Part shown: positions 25,020 through 37,330 of the stretch, piece after piece | Numbering within the stretch: the first letter of the stretch is position 1 | Layout: each line of letters opens with the position of its first letter | NCBI GenBank assembly: GCA_027922465.2 | Contig: BQMF02000003.1 | Location: forward strand, 2,666,001 to 2,730,000 | DNA from: Turritopsis dohrnii | Taxonomy: Eukaryota; Cnidaria; Hydrozoa; Anthoathecata; Oceaniidae | Length of the DNA stretch: 64,000 bases | Direction: 5' to 3' | Program-made: the position numbers and the translations under genes | Notes under the pieces: model-generated | What the model saw: only the letters and a program-made list of their open reading frames with translations | The model's database searches: none | Told to the model about the DNA's origin: nothing

Positions 25020-27745
25020 CCTCATCACATGCGAAATGAAAATCATCAACACAGTCCACATTCATGCCAACAGTCCGACTGCCCCGAAGACAGAGCAAAG
25101 CTGAACGCATTATAATGAAGGATAGCTTACAGCGTATCCAGCTCATAATATGCTCATATCTTTGACCGGTCTTCGTGGCAATCTTCTCAGCAAGATGTTT
25201 ATGGAACACTGATGCCTCGCGACTCATTCCTCCAGTACACATGAGGAGTGAATGAGCCATGCTCATTGTTCAACACTCGATCATTATATTTTCACTTTTT
25301 CTCTTGTTCATGTTTGTTCAAAACTTTCTCAATGGGTGTGTCAATTTGAGATTTAGAACTTGGATTCGTCATTCGTACGTCGAAATAAGCGGATTGTCCT
25401 TGTCGCCAGAAACCCCTAGCAGGTATATCTAATCTAGCTTCGTCATCATTTATGGACTGTAGTTTGGGCTCGATTTCTACATCAGAGCAGACCTTCTTCA
25501 ACAAATTGGCCTCAAAATCACGGACATTGTTGTGTCGGATTGAAACGAAACCGCCTTTTTTGCAGTTCATTGCATGATTTACGTCAAAAGCGTCACCACA
25601 GGCACATTTCGAGGGGAGGTTGTGTATATTATTACGAATCTAAGAGCAAGGGCATCACGAAATTCAGCTTTGTTCTTTGTAAATCCATGATCTTTTAACG
25701 ACAGCACAGTCAGCCAGCTCGATGTACCTTTCTCTCGGTTTTGCAAGATGGTTCTTTTCTGGCTATCATCAAGCATGGAATCTACGGAATCACGCTGATG
25801 CTCTTCAATTTCTCTTATCTGCTGTAAGCGTCTGTTGCGAACTTCTCTTACTTGCTCTCTTGATGGAATAGATTCACCTTGCTTAAGAATGACTTCAGCG
25901 AGTGGAGTGGTGATGGTTTCGGATGAATCAAAGTCAACTTTTGCCTTGTCCCTCAGTATCGGGATTCCGAGACCCCCATCTCTGGTGGTAAGCTTGTAAA
26001 TTTGCCGATCCATGTCCGTGATGGTATGTCCTAATATGGCTGGTAGAAGTCGGTCGTCTATTGCTCTGTCCAATGGTTCGAGATGTTCTTCCATTCCGGG
26101 GATAGTTCTGAGGAAGTAGTTGAATCTATGCATTTCCCCGTGTGTATATGCCGCATAGGCTGCTTGAGGTTCATTCAGAATGATTTCAGCCAGCTTTTCA
26201 ATTTCAGAGCACCATTGTCTCACTTTATCAGATGCATATTCCGACCTGAAATGAGGACTTCCGATGACTGCACCGAGGAGACGTTTCCCATCCTTCGTAA
26301 ATTGAATCGAAGAGTTTTTAAAAATATTTTTTGCAATATTGAGCATCTGGTCGTTTTTTACAATGAACCAAGATTTAGGAGCGTTAACGTAGTAACCGCA
26401 TTTACCCCCTTCTATGTTTAATAAATCCCACCAATCCTTCAATTTCAAGATCTTACCGCCACCAGTTGCATCGTCTGCTAGCCAAACCTGTTTGATGGGC
26501 TTCACAGATCGTAATCGTTCTAGCATCATAGCAGTCCCTATTGCGTAGAATGACATAGCAAGGTTGTCACCTTGTGTGGTTCCTTCCTGCGATGTGATCT
26601 CCTTCCGATTACTGATGATCAGTCGAGACGCTTTTCTATATGTATTAATAAGAATAGGGGCGAAAAGTGGACAGATGTATTGTACGTTGTGTAACGCCAC
26701 CATTCGGCTTAAAGAGTTAAACGCATTACTCGCATCTACCAGAATCAACCCTTCACACTCGTCATCCTCGTAGAACTCTCTCATTGCATGAATTGTTGCT
26801 TCAGCTCCCCCTTCTAATCCTGTGGCAACTTGGAGAGGTCCAGCTGCAGTTTGAATATCATCTTTAAGAGTCCATCCAATGGCTTTTCCTATAACTCTTC
26901 TCAATACCTCCCCGACACCAATTGGTCTGACACCCGGGTTCTTATTCAGGGGTATGAGGTTGGAGGCGACATAAGCATCTATTGTACACGGATCGATATA
27001 CGAAGTAGCAAGTTTATGAGCTAGTAGAGCTATTTGTTCACGTAACTCTTTTCCTTCACTTTTGTACTTGTTGTTTACTAAAATGTTTCTAAACTGATCG
27101 GCGTCAAGTTTTGAAGGTCCCAAAGCTCCTTTTATCATACGAGCAGCCGATTTTATTACGTCTTCATCGATGCTATCAAAATACGTTGACTCGAGTTTGG
27201 TTAGTGGTCCGTTAAGCAAAGTTTCTGGTTGTATCTGAGCAGGTGACAGATGTTTCAGAAGAAGTTCGTTAATAGTCTTCTCGTCAGCGGGAAGCACCCC
27301 TGTATCACTGTTTTCTGACAGGAATTTCACAGCAGCACTCACTTTTGCTTCCATCATGAGTTTACTAAATATCCAGGAGACATCGGTATCCGAATGACGT
27401 TTCGCACTTAACAACCGCTTTTGAATTGTTCTCCCCTCTTTCAATAGAGATGCAATATCCCCTGCTTTCCATAACAATAAACGTTCATCTAATTTTTGTA
27501 GATGGTCCTTAGCTTTACTCTGTTTTGATTGTTTTTGCAGTAGAAGACTTGGAAGTAGCATAAACGTTTTCATCGCGATACCATGAAATTTCGTTTCGCG
27601 ATTGAACTGTTCAAGCCAGAAAGCTAGTTCTCATATAAATAACTTAGCTGCTTTTCCTGCAGGGAGCATAAACAAGTTCTTTCTCAAAAATAATACTTCA
27701 TTGTAAGCATCATTAATTTGTTTTTCAACAATAAACGTACACTGA
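25020..27745 (-). pseudogene. reverse transcriptase element with zinc/PD-(D/E)XK tail, frameshifted
   Basis: A 664-codon open frame (27573-25579) holds a reverse transcriptase. NPGVRPIGVGEVLRRV is followed by LILVDASNAFNSLSR (motif A Asp), SQEGTTQGDNLAM (motif B) and VWLADDATGGG (motif C, LADD). Upstream the family N-terminus continues to about 27745 (NEVLFLRKNLFMLPAGKAAKLF), broken by one TGA. Downstream the reading shifts frame near 25630 to CACGDAFDVNHAMNC, RHNNVRDFEANLL, then the endonuclease-like ARLDIPARGFW and AYFDVRMTNP (frame 25570-25292). It shifts twice more (about 25285 and 25220) before ending near 25009. The tail resembles restriction-like endonucleases of R2/R4-type non-LTR elements. 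I recognise the protein family as abundant in cnidarian genomes but cannot name its Repbase clade. Same strand as the host gene; inactive in cis. Confidence 0.75.
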
Positions 27746-28024
27746 TAAGTCCCTTATTCGACTCTAGATATCGTAGAAAGTTTGTGAAAACGTCACAAAT
27801 CTTTTTTCTTGACAAGAGCTCTTACAAACACATCCGCTCTCTACAACTCTCTAGTCAATTACATGAAATTGTTCATAACTTGCATTAATAGGAGCAGGAG
27901 AAACTTGGGCATTTCAAAGATTTTAATCCATGGCATTTAACAGCATTACAAGAAGATAAAAATTATAAAAAAAACTTAAATCAACATAACATACAATATG
28001 AAAATCTATTTCCACTAAACCTGC

Positions 28025-28189
28025 CAGTGGCGGATCCAGAGGTAAGCCGCTACTTGTGTAGGAGAGTGTTAGCAATTCAAACATAAAAGAAAAAGGTTCA
28101 AATAATCCCATTGATGATATGAACTGAATTCACAACTTATGTTAATGCGCTTCTCCACAAGTTGTGACTACACTCTAGATCCACCACTG
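28025..28189. mobile_element. short hAT-like MITE
   Basis: Left end CAGTGGCGGATCCAGAG at 28025 and right end CTCTAGATCCACCACTG at 28173-28189 are inverted repeats with two mismatches. CAGTGG(C/T)GGATC ends are typical of small hAT elements. No clean 8-base duplication was found. Confidence 0.55.
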
Positions 28190-28303
28190 TCTGCATATAC
28201 CACTTCTATGGAGTCTATAAATAACACCGATGTGCACGAAAAGACAAATGACACAATAAAACTTTGTTAGGATCTGTATGAAAATGTTCTTTTCGAACAT
28301 GAT

Positions 28304-28732
28304 ATACCTTAAGGGGATTTTTTTTGCGTGGACTAATTTTTGCGAGCGAAGGTTTGAGAGCGTTTTGCGTGGATTAATTTTTTCGAGTCAGAGCTTCTCA
28401 AGGAAAATGTTTGGATTTATATTTGCGAATGGGCACAAAGTGCAATGTGTGTACTTTATAATATAGCTTAGAAGTAGCAGCAAAAATCACCATTTCCATG
28501 CCTGCCACATTGCAAAACCAATGGGTGCTTGATAAGTACAAGGAAATAGTTAATATATGAAAGGTACGTAGAGCCAAAATATGAGCAAATAAAATCATGA
28601 AATTTTGCGTGGATTTATTTTCGCGAATCGTTCATGTCTTGATGTTTTGTGTGGATTTATTTTTGCGAATTTGCCCAAAATTCGCAAAAGTTGCAAAACT
28701 TAATCCACGCAAAAAAAATCCCCTTAAGGTAT
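28304..28732. mobile_element. MITE with perfect 29-base terminal inverted repeats
   Basis: 28304-28332 and 28704-28732 are exact reverse complements; the outer word is ATACCTTAAGGGGATTTTTT. The interior is non-coding and repeats gcgtggattaatttttgcga words in both orientations. TA/TAT at the edges is compatible with a TA duplication. Ends are shared with 16975-17674. Confidence 0.75.
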
Positions 28733-30400
28733 TGTGTCCTAGAACTACACTCCAAATTTTCACAAGGCTTTAGTGATCTCATTGTATGTATATAATTGGT
28801 TGGATTCTAATCATCATCCAAAGTTTGTTTTCCTCTGACATATATATCCAAACTAAATCATTGTGCCTCCATTGAGCGGTTTGCAGGATTATTTTGAACA
28901 ATGTCATCTTAAAATCTTTTAAATGTGAACTTAAAACTAATCAGTTCCACACAAGTGATAAGTTGACCGAGCATTGTACAGTGATGAATAATTTGATACA
29001 GTCTGGAATTCCCCAAATTACTCCCTTCTTTAATTCATTACCGCTTTTCAATTCACTATGACGTTTCGGAGCCAGAAAAACAGTTTTATAAGACATATCA
29101 TTCACCAATATCTTGCACATGTTTATACTTTCAGTATGTATGTGTATGTTTGGGTCAATTCATTCACTAGTGTAGTGATTTGTGCTGCTATGACAATTTC
29201 ATTTGTTTGTTTTTGTCAATATCTTCAACTTTTGGTGTAATATTTATTAAATGAAATGAACATGTTTCATGCATTTACTGATAAGACGTATTCACCAGTA
29301 ATGTTTTGATACTATAATACATTTCTGCTGCGATATTGAAAGTTTTTTTCACAGCAAAGTTTCATTTACTATCAAACCTTCACCTTCTTTTTCAAGAATT
29401 TTTCCCAGAGTCAGCTAAACATCAATATTTCCTCCATAAGGAATGTCCTAATGATTATTTCGATTGCAATAGTAGATAAAGTCTTTAAAATTCTTCTTCA
29501 AAGCTTCTTCTAATTCTACAATTTCCTCAAAACATAAACCAAACGGTTCGAGAACGATTCACGTGTTTGGTGTGCATACTTTACTGACTTTTTAAAGAAA
29601 TTTTAAAGATAATTGAATTGGGAAATTTTAAACGGCTAAAATAACTTCTAAAAGTATTTCAAAAGTATAAAAAGCTTATTATTTTTATGAATTAATATTG
29701 AAAGTGGCCTTTTTGTATTACATTTTGCATAGAGTTTTGGGTCTGTCATTAACTATTCTGAATAAACAAACAATCCGAAATCCAAACGGACTTTCCGAAA
29801 ACAGCAAAAAACTGTTACAGAGATTGATAGATAGAATGTCTAAATCAAACAATTTCCTTCGCTAAGGCGTGGAAATTGAATTACAACTGTTATCAATGTT
29901 TCACCTGTGTGTGTGAAAAATAATGATAAAAATATATATAAAAAAAACAACAACAACAAAAAAAATTATAAAACATCGTTAAAATTATAATATTTACTAA
30001 TTTTTCATAAAAAGTGAAAATAAAGCAAAGACCTGTAGAACGTGCAAAATAAATCTGTAATCTGATTAGCCTATCCATCAGTTCTTTAAAAGACTCAATT
30101 TTTCTATGAATCCCTTTTCACAACACCAACAGAACATCATATATAGTTATCATAGTACAAACCCTTGCGCTATTAGACCCATCACATCAAATTAATAATT
30201 TTAAAAGTTTTCTTTCATTACTGAACTTGTATATACCAGACCCGTATGTATAAGCTCCTATTATTTCTATGGCAACACACCCTCTACGAAAAATTGCCAG
30301 AAATCCAAAAATTTAGTAAGCCATACTGAATTAATTTAATAATTAAAGTATGTTATAATAGTTACTTGCTAGAGAAGTAAGAAGCTTTAAAAAGTACTAC

Positions 30401-30667
30401 CTGGACGACCTCAGACTCCATGGGGATTAAATGTGAAATACCAATATGTTGAATTGACTGATTGATTTTCCACGTAAGACATTCATGCCAAAATTTCATA
30501 TGTGTCAACAAGATTGAATTTCGTTGAAGTAGCTGCACAGATGATGTACCTGATATAAGTGGGTCATGAATATTGATCAAATGCATCATTCCTTCGAATA
30601 CTGATGGATGATAAAAACATTTTCTCAGCAGAAAATCAAAATAGCTTTTAACAAAATCTTGACCAAT
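30401..30667 (-). CDS. TRANK1-like second coding exon
   Basis: 89 codons, acceptor catttag above 30667, donor cag|gtagta at 30401; phase 0 at both ends. The product is helical (YFDFLLRKCFYHPSVFEGMM, then SVQLLQRNSILLTHMKFWHE) with no catalytic motif. Flanked by 8.4-kb and 6.5-kb introns. Assigned to the gene by strand, phase and continuity with the N-terminal TPR exon at 39370-39080. Confidence 0.6.
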
Positions 30668-30734
30668 CTAAATGAGAATGTGACATAGTAAACATATCAA
30701 TTGCCTGTTCCACATTTCACTTTTATGTTTATTT

Positions 30735-32561
30735 CAGGGATTTTTCCAAGCACTTTTAAACTACTGTTTACCGGTAGTTGAAACTCAATCTTGAATTGAG
30801 TTTAGAAACGATTGAGTTTCTAAATTCATTGTCAATTAAACATTTTTTAAATCAATAATGCATAGTACTCAAAAACATGAGTAAACAATGAAAGACATGT
30901 CGCGATGCAGGTCATGCTTATAGCTCACAAGGAGTGCAAAGGATCAATTTAAATTATAAATAATGCTTGAAGCCACACTTTGTAAATTTCAAGCATTATT
31001 TAAATCAAACTCCTTGCCCAACTGAATTTATTCAATCAATTTAAATATAATGCAATTATTTTTGCTCGTAAGGGGGAGGGACTAAAAATGTATACGAATT
31101 TGTTTCTTCACCTAACGAAAGAGTATGAAAACATAAGGACTCGTTTGCATGTTTACGCAATGAAATTTTAACATTTTAACATCTTAGTTTCCAACTCCTG
31201 TTACAATAACACAAGCAAATGGAAGTTTAACCAAATTTTCACAAAGAGAAACTTGTTAAAATAACTCTGAACAGTTTATATTCAATTTCGAACGAAAAAA
31301 AAACCTCGGCATAATAGCATGAGAAACACTCATACGAATCCACACGTGCAATTGATGGTGGTTAAGTTTACTTAACCCTTGTTAACTGGCGGGCATTTTC
31401 GCTGCGCGCTGCCCTTTGCTGCTCGGCCTGTCATTTTGTTTTAGACCAATGTCGACGCTGGCCGATAGGAGCATGCGCGCTTGTGTCGTTAGGTTTTTTA
31501 TCCAGGCGGTGCCAGTCACATGGCCTCAGTTTTTTATTAGTGACCACGATGGTAATCATATATTTTCACAAGCCCTACCCGCCTTTTGGGGTAGGTTTCG
31601 GGTTTCCTGGGTTCTTTGACTATTTTCTGCACTCTCCGTTTTTGGTCTTTAGTTTGTTATTGTATTTAGGATTTTCTTATCACGTTTTTATCTTGCGTTT
31701 ATTTGTTAATAGGTCTATTATTTATGATGGTATACTTGGTTTGTATTTATATTTTCTTGTATCTAGTGTTTACTATGTTTGATATAGTTGTATTAATGTG
31801 CTGAGACAGATGTATATATATTTTGTTTCTGGAAGAGAATGGATATCTGGGGGTGCATTTGCTAAGTCTTAAGTAGTTGTGTTAGGGCATCTGTAGTTGT
31901 TGACAACGCCCAGTTGTTCTGGTTGACGATTGTAGGATATATATTTGTGTGTTATTTGTCTGTCCTTGTTGACAGCAACCAGTTCGTGTGAGTGATATAC
32001 TGTCCTTGCTGACAGTTTTAGTCGTAAGTTTGTCTGTCCTTGTTGACAGCAGTATATTTAAGTCAAAGTAAGTCTGTCCTTGTTGACAGCAATATCATTT
32101 AAGTCACGAGTTAGTCTGTCCTTGTTGACAGCAGTATATTAAGTCACTAGTTATCTGTCCTTGTTGACAGCAGTACAATTTACATATCCTGTCCTAGTTG
32201 GCAGTTCCTTGGTGTGATAGTCCTTGTTGACTTATTGTATACGTCCTGGTTGACGTCTGTCCTTGTTGACAATCAGTCCTTGTTGACTTTTACAATTTGT
32301 TTTGCGAATGCACCACCTGGATATTCCCCATTTCAGCTAAATACTGGTTCTTGTTGTGTCTTAGCCCTTGCCAGTTAATCACATGTCCAAGACGTCTTGT
32401 GCATGTGGCAAGGCCTGTTTTTGGACATCGAAATCGCTAAAATTATGGAGCTTCTAGGGGCTTTGCCAACCTAGGACCCCACCAAGCTCCGCTTTGAACT
32501 GTCTTATTCAATCTTCTCTACCAAAAACAGTAGTAACCAAAAGTGCTTGGAAAAATCCCTG
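30735..32561. mobile_element. hAT-like non-autonomous element, 1.8 kb
   Basis: Left end CAGGGATTTTTCCAAGCACT at 30735 is an exact inverted match to the right end (32540-32561), 22 of 22. Weaker pairing runs on to about 44 bases (ctactgttt and ggtag blocks). CAGGG/CCCTG termini are typical of hAT elements. Flanks share only tattt, so the duplication is uncertain. The interior has no transposase. It carries a GC-rich segment near 31380-31480 and the minisatellite at 31.9-32.3 kb. Confidence 0.6.
31897..32292 (+). repeat. minisatellite of palindromic CTGTCCTTGTTGACAG units
   Basis: About eleven copies of TGTCCTTGTTGACA or close variants (ctgtccttgctgacag, cctgtcctagttggcag, cgtcctggttgacg), separated by 15-30 bases of variable AT-rich sequence (agtatattaagtcactagttat type). 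Each unit is itself an imperfect hairpin (TGTC...GACA). It lies wholly inside the hAT-like element. Confidence 0.7.
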
Positions 32562-32699
32562 TATTTCATTTTTTAAAAAAATGCTCGTTTTTGGCCCCCC
32601 TTGGAACTTAAATTCTGCTTGATCAGTATATACATTTAAGTTCACAAGTATAAAAAAATACTAATAAATAGTGGTGTTCATCTTATATATAATAGCGAG

Positions 32700-33110
32700 T
32701 GTGCATCCCACTTTTATTTTAGAGAGTGACATATTTAGTTTAAATTTATGGTCAAGTTCTTCTTAGTTGCATGTAAAACCACGCAGAGGCACAATGTGGA
32801 TTCGCCACATAATTTCACACAAAATATAAAAAACACATGGCGTGACGTCAGTTATTTTTTGCTATCACGGGGGAATCATTGCATTGCATCCCCAATCGAA
32901 CATGACGTAGGGATAACTGACGTTTTTTGGATCCACAATACAGGTGATGGGGTGACGCAACATTTGGGCCTAAATTTGTTTTGGTACTGCGGCTATCAAA
33001 ATCTTTGATTGAGGATATCTCTTTAACGGTTGGTCATAGCGAAACGATCCCATACATTTTTTTGATCAGTTTTTCGAGCTCTACAACATGGGTACACTTT
33101 TAAGTCACAA
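32700..33110 (-). repeat. inverted, diverged copy of the 8.7-kb dispersed repeat
   Basis: Read on the minus strand, 33097-32930 follows the same order as 8790-8962: gttgtagagctcgaaaaactgat, then tatgggatcgtt, then agagatatc, then tcaccccatc(g/a)cctgtat. A further piece matches near 9620-9650 (tgttcgattgggg(a/t)tgcaatg). Confidence 0.55.
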
Positions 33111-33899
33111 ATCCGTAATTAAAATTTTCGTCATGGGAGGAATGCGGTATTTGACACATTGTTTTCGAAGTTAAACTTGGTAAAAATTTTTACCCGGGTT
33201 ACTAGTAAGAAATATTAAATATATTAAATGACATCAGGTTATTATGTACTAATTATTATTGGTGTTAATTCTTTGTTTTATTATGTACTTTTTCTTTTGT
33301 AAACATGTTAGAGTATTTGATAGCTAAGTTTACTTAACTAAAGTTGAGTGTCAAGGTTGTGTGAATTCCACTGTAGGTTCCCTCAATAAGTACACTTTGC
33401 TTGTGTCACGATCCGCACATTATATTCTCCTTGCTCCTCGTGCAGCTAGACCTCATTTTCGTTTGTTCTTCATTGAGTAGCTTCAGGTGGATTTGCAGAC
33501 AGTACTACTCAAATACTGGGTTGCTGTTCCAGTAATGCTTACCATCATTATATTTACCATCATGAGGAGGTCCTTGTGCAACTGTTAAGTTAAGCGTTTT
33601 GCAATTCCTATGCCTGGAGTGTCCTTGTTATCCCTGAGTGTTATCTCTCAAATTGCCCAATATAGTGTTGTCTTTTGTGTGTGAAGAAGAGCTGGCCAGT
33701 TAACTAACATTGCTTTTGTCTTTTCTTATTACTGAGTTTAATTACTTTTACAACTTGGTGTTAAAGGTACTTTTTGCATTCATTTTTTTTCAGTCTACAA
33801 TACAAGAGCTCACAAGAGTAAAGAGTAGTGTTTGATAGAACGTTATTTTTATTAGCCTTCTATGGAGTGATTTTTTTCTCTCTCTAACGACATTTCACA

Positions 33900-35095
33900 G
33901 TGCTTTTAGTAAGCCTTAACAGAGACAAAAAAGCAGAAGATGAAGCCTGGACTTCAAAAAGAACATGTTTGCATAGCTCAATTACCAAAACAAGACAAAG
34001 CAAAACCCACCAAAATCCAAAATTGAAGCTATTAAAGAAAAAACTATGGCCCAAATTTGCAACCTATTACAACATCAAAAAGCACCTGACATCGACATCA
34101 ACCCTTTTGACACCAACCCCTTAAATTACAAGTTCTTCATTGCATCCTTCTAAGAAACTGTTGAAACCAAAATCACAGACTCAAAGGGACTGCCAATAAC
34201 AGCCGTTCAAATGTTTGAAAGGAGAAGCATAGGATTAAGTCAAACATTGCATCTACAAGGAAGATGGCTATGAAATGCCAATGGAACTACGCCTCATACA
34301 AGCAACAACCCATGAAGCTACCGACATCTTGTTTCAGAGATGCAGCATCATTCAGAAGCTTCTATGGGCACCTATTAACGTGCAAGGGCACTACGACATC
34401 ACCTTCCCACACATTGAGTTCATCAACGAGCCCATATGCAACTAATCTGAAGATCTAGACAATTGCTCAGTCTTCTCCTTTTGACAAGTGTGATTGCACG
34501 TGCACGCGCTGTCACGCGTGAAAAGTCCTAGGGGTACATTTAATCGCACGAGCCAATTTGTCATCAACGTGTGAAAAAATCCTTTGTTCCAGGGCTTAAT
34601 AGTGTATGATCTTAATGAGTCAACAAATGCCGCGGAATTGACTACAATCACCTAGTTTCTATTTAGAAATGATTTCCAAAGTGGAATATTCACTCTATCC
34701 TGTTGTTTCTTAATAATCCATAGAAACAAACAAAAATTATTGGTATAGGTATCACTTATTCGTTTTCACAGTTATCAAATTATTATTATTTATTTTCCAA
34801 TCACGTAAAATATCATATCGCACAGACGTAAATTTCCAGTAAACGTGTGATCACACTGGTAAAGTACGCATAGGAAATTTTACAAGCGAGTTTTACTGCA
34901 CGCATGGCATTTTTAAAAGGAGAAGACTGATTGCTCAGAATACTAAAGACAGAAAGAACCTGATCTTCAGCAAGTGAAGATGCTTTGGATGTGGTAATTA
35001 CAACTCCAAGGATGAAAAAGCTTGCTGGAAGTGTGACATATGCAATCATCCAACAGGACTTCACCGATCAAAATCAAAGGGACGTTTTTAACTGA
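33900..35095 (+). pseudogene. BEL/Pao LTR retrotransposon gag remnant
   Basis: Broken plus-strand frames spell KAPDIDINPFDTNPLNYKFF (34060-34150), then VKHCIYKEDGYEMPMELRLI (34235-34300). Near 34970-35080 there is a zinc-binding segment CFGCGNYNSKDEKACWKC, followed by CNHPTGLHR. The D-NPL-Y-F and HPTxLH signatures are those of BEL/Pao gag. Several stops interrupt it; no pol or LTR was recognised nearby. Confidence 0.55.
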
Positions 35096-35628
35096 AGCAA
35101 CCTGATACTGTCAATGGCTTAGCAATATGAAACATCATAATATGTAATTTTAGATTCTGCAAGAACAACTTATCTACATTAAATTAAAAGATGTTTAATC
35201 ATTACTCTTTAAAAAAACTTCTGCAGGTCCAAATTTTGTAGCACAAATATTTCTGAGTCGAAACATTGCTTTAAAATGAATGCATTCCATGACTGATGGA
35301 ATTTTATGGAAATAATTCAAATGCCTAAAGTCCAACATGAAATGATAATATCCAACATCACTGCTCATTAGAACCTTCTAAACTCATACCTCTCTTGAAA
35401 ACATTTAAGTCGAATACTCATCCTTGCAATGTTGCGTTACCTTAAATCAACTGCAAATTCTATTAGGATAGTTTCATTCCTCATACCTTGGTTGCTTGGA
35501 ATGCTCTTCCATCTGGTTGTTTTTCTGATGGTTATGATCTTTTCACTTTTAAGAAGAGCATCAATTGTTTCCTTCTATCTTAATGCTTCTATCTCTTTTT
35601 GTTCTTTTCTTCTTCATTCTTCCTTCTG

Positions 35629-35655
35629 TTAGGGTTGGGGTTAGGGTTACCCCTA
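35629..35655 (+). repeat. short interstitial TTAGGG-like repeat
   Basis: Three imperfect units (gttagggttggggttagggtt). A comparable CCCTAA pair occurs at 8348. Too short to indicate a telomere. Confidence 0.4.
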
Positions 35656-36231
35656 GTAATGGCTGTTTACTGCCTTGCAAGGAGTGATACAAAAAAACCC
35701 AAAAAAACACCACATTAATGTCACTGGGGTTTGCAATATTGGCAATACAGGGTTGGAATTAAGAAAAAAATATCGCATCGTGAAAAAATTAAAAAATGTG
35801 TACGTCTTATGGGAAGCACGAGTAAGATTGTGATCTATTTGTTAAAGTTTTTTGTTCTTCATAAGTGTCTTGGTTTCTATTATTTTAAGAGATCCTATAT
35901 CTTAAATGAAAATTTCTTGTTTGTTTATATCCCAGGAAAGATAAGATAGCCATCTAATGTTTTTGACAGCGTTGAATCACTGTTTGAAAACACGTCGCAA
36001 AATACAGCCGCCATTATTTCAGGATTTTGCAGCCATGGAATCTTGAAGAAGTGTTTGATAGCATGTTGCATCATATAAAGCAAAAACAAGTTAAGTTCTT
36101 ATGAATCATTGATCAGAAATAACTTTTTATTTTGTGTCTGCATACTTTTGTGCATAAACAAGAAGTGTCTACAAAAGGCACAACAGCATAATACATCGTC
36201 ATAACAAAATATGAACATAGTTATAAGGAAA

Positions 36232-37330
36232 CTAAAGTCTAGCTATCATCGCTGTCTGAAACAGATTCCCCCACCACAAGCGATGGACACAAAGGCGCAG
36301 GTGTGTTTGCAGAAAGATATTCATACCGCCCGCTGAACCACCCAGAGCTGTAAATATCTGCCCCAAACATTGTTGAACTTCTTGCGCAATGATACTTGAT
36401 ATGTCCAGTGATCCACGGATAACGTTAGCGTCAGTGACTGGCAGGGTAGAATGAGTGCAGTCGGTCAAATTCTGGTTGCTTCCACTGGTCGTAGCTGGAC
36501 CAAGAGTATGACCCAACACCACAGGGTACACGCTGGTAGATGAATCTGTGTTACGACCAGCTGTCAAATTAATGTCAGGATCTGTTGATGTGGATGGTGG
36601 TGAAATTTGTAAAGGCTATTGGCCAGCTGCTATCTGGATCCATGCAAGGTTCGTATACCATCCGATAAAAAAAAAAATCCCTGGCTTTTATTGAATTTTG
36701 ATCATTTTTCCCTGACCAAAACATCAAAAAAGTACCTTTTCCCCTGACTTTTCCTGGTTTTCCTATATTTTTTCCATGACCAAGTCATAGGAAAAGACCA
36801 AAAAAAGCATAGAAACATTTTGATATCTAATAACCAAAACAAGAATTTGAATCAGTTTAATGGACGAAGATAAAAAATTATAAATAACATGTGAATCTCG
36901 TTAAACCTAGAACATAAAGTAAAATAATGTAGCAATAATTTATAATCAAGTAGTGTAATATCAATGATCATTTTGTTATCATCTAATTTTTCCATGACTT
37001 TTCCTTTAAAACCTTGTTTTTTCCAGACATTTGAAAAAGTTCCATGACTTTCCCTGACCTTCCCTGACTTTTGCCAATTTTCCCCGACTCTCCATGACTG
37101 TACAACCCCTGTCCATGTCATACCTGGTGTGCCTCCATACAGCCCAATGGCAAGGCCTCATCTGACAGCTGTGTTGGGCCAATATCTGCCACAGATATTA
37201 CTGATGATGCAGGGTGACGTTTCCTCACCTCACCACCTTTATGAGGAAGTCTGCCTCCTCCACCACTACTGACAGCCAAAACAAGTATTTGCCAGCACAA
37301 ACACATTAATCCACATCCTGGAAAGTCTTC
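36232..37330 (-). other. two unassigned open segments, possible transposon-derived exons
   Basis: Segment 37325-37135 (SSGGGGRLPHKGGEVRKRHP, ending at a cag|gtatga donor) and segment 36620-36232 (Thr/Ser/Gly-rich, VYPVVLGHTLGPATTSGSNQ, then SLDISSIIAQEVQQCLGQIF) are open and less AT-rich than their surroundings. Style and composition resemble the N-terminal proteins of DIRS/Ngaro-type elements, but no defining motif is present. Confidence 0.3.
36660..37110 (-). repeat. tandem-like CCCTGACTTTTCC / CCATGACTTT words
   Basis: Repeated ttccctgac, ttcccctgacttttcc, ccatgactttccctgacc and ctccatgactg words are spread across about 450 bases with no clean period. Possibly the eroded remains of a short dispersed repeat. 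Confidence 0.4.

Larger units (their letters stand above)
23885..30400. other. 6.5-kb intron of the TRANK1-like gene
   Basis: Bounded by phase 0 exons (30401 and 23884). Contains an ATT microsatellite (about 24280-24330), the reverse transcriptase element at 25.0-27.7 kb and two MITEs (28.03-28.19, 28.30-28.73). The stretches 23885-24990 and 28740-30400 show no gene. Confidence 0.5.

Noticed and set aside
31897..32292. CRISPR-like array of regularly spaced palindromic repeats
   Set aside because: Repeats are short and variable, spacers are unequal and related to each other, and the context is a eukaryotic intron inside a transposon. It is a minisatellite.
35629..35655. Telomere end or chromosome break point
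   Set aside because: Only about three imperfect TTAGGG units, with ordinary sequence on both sides.
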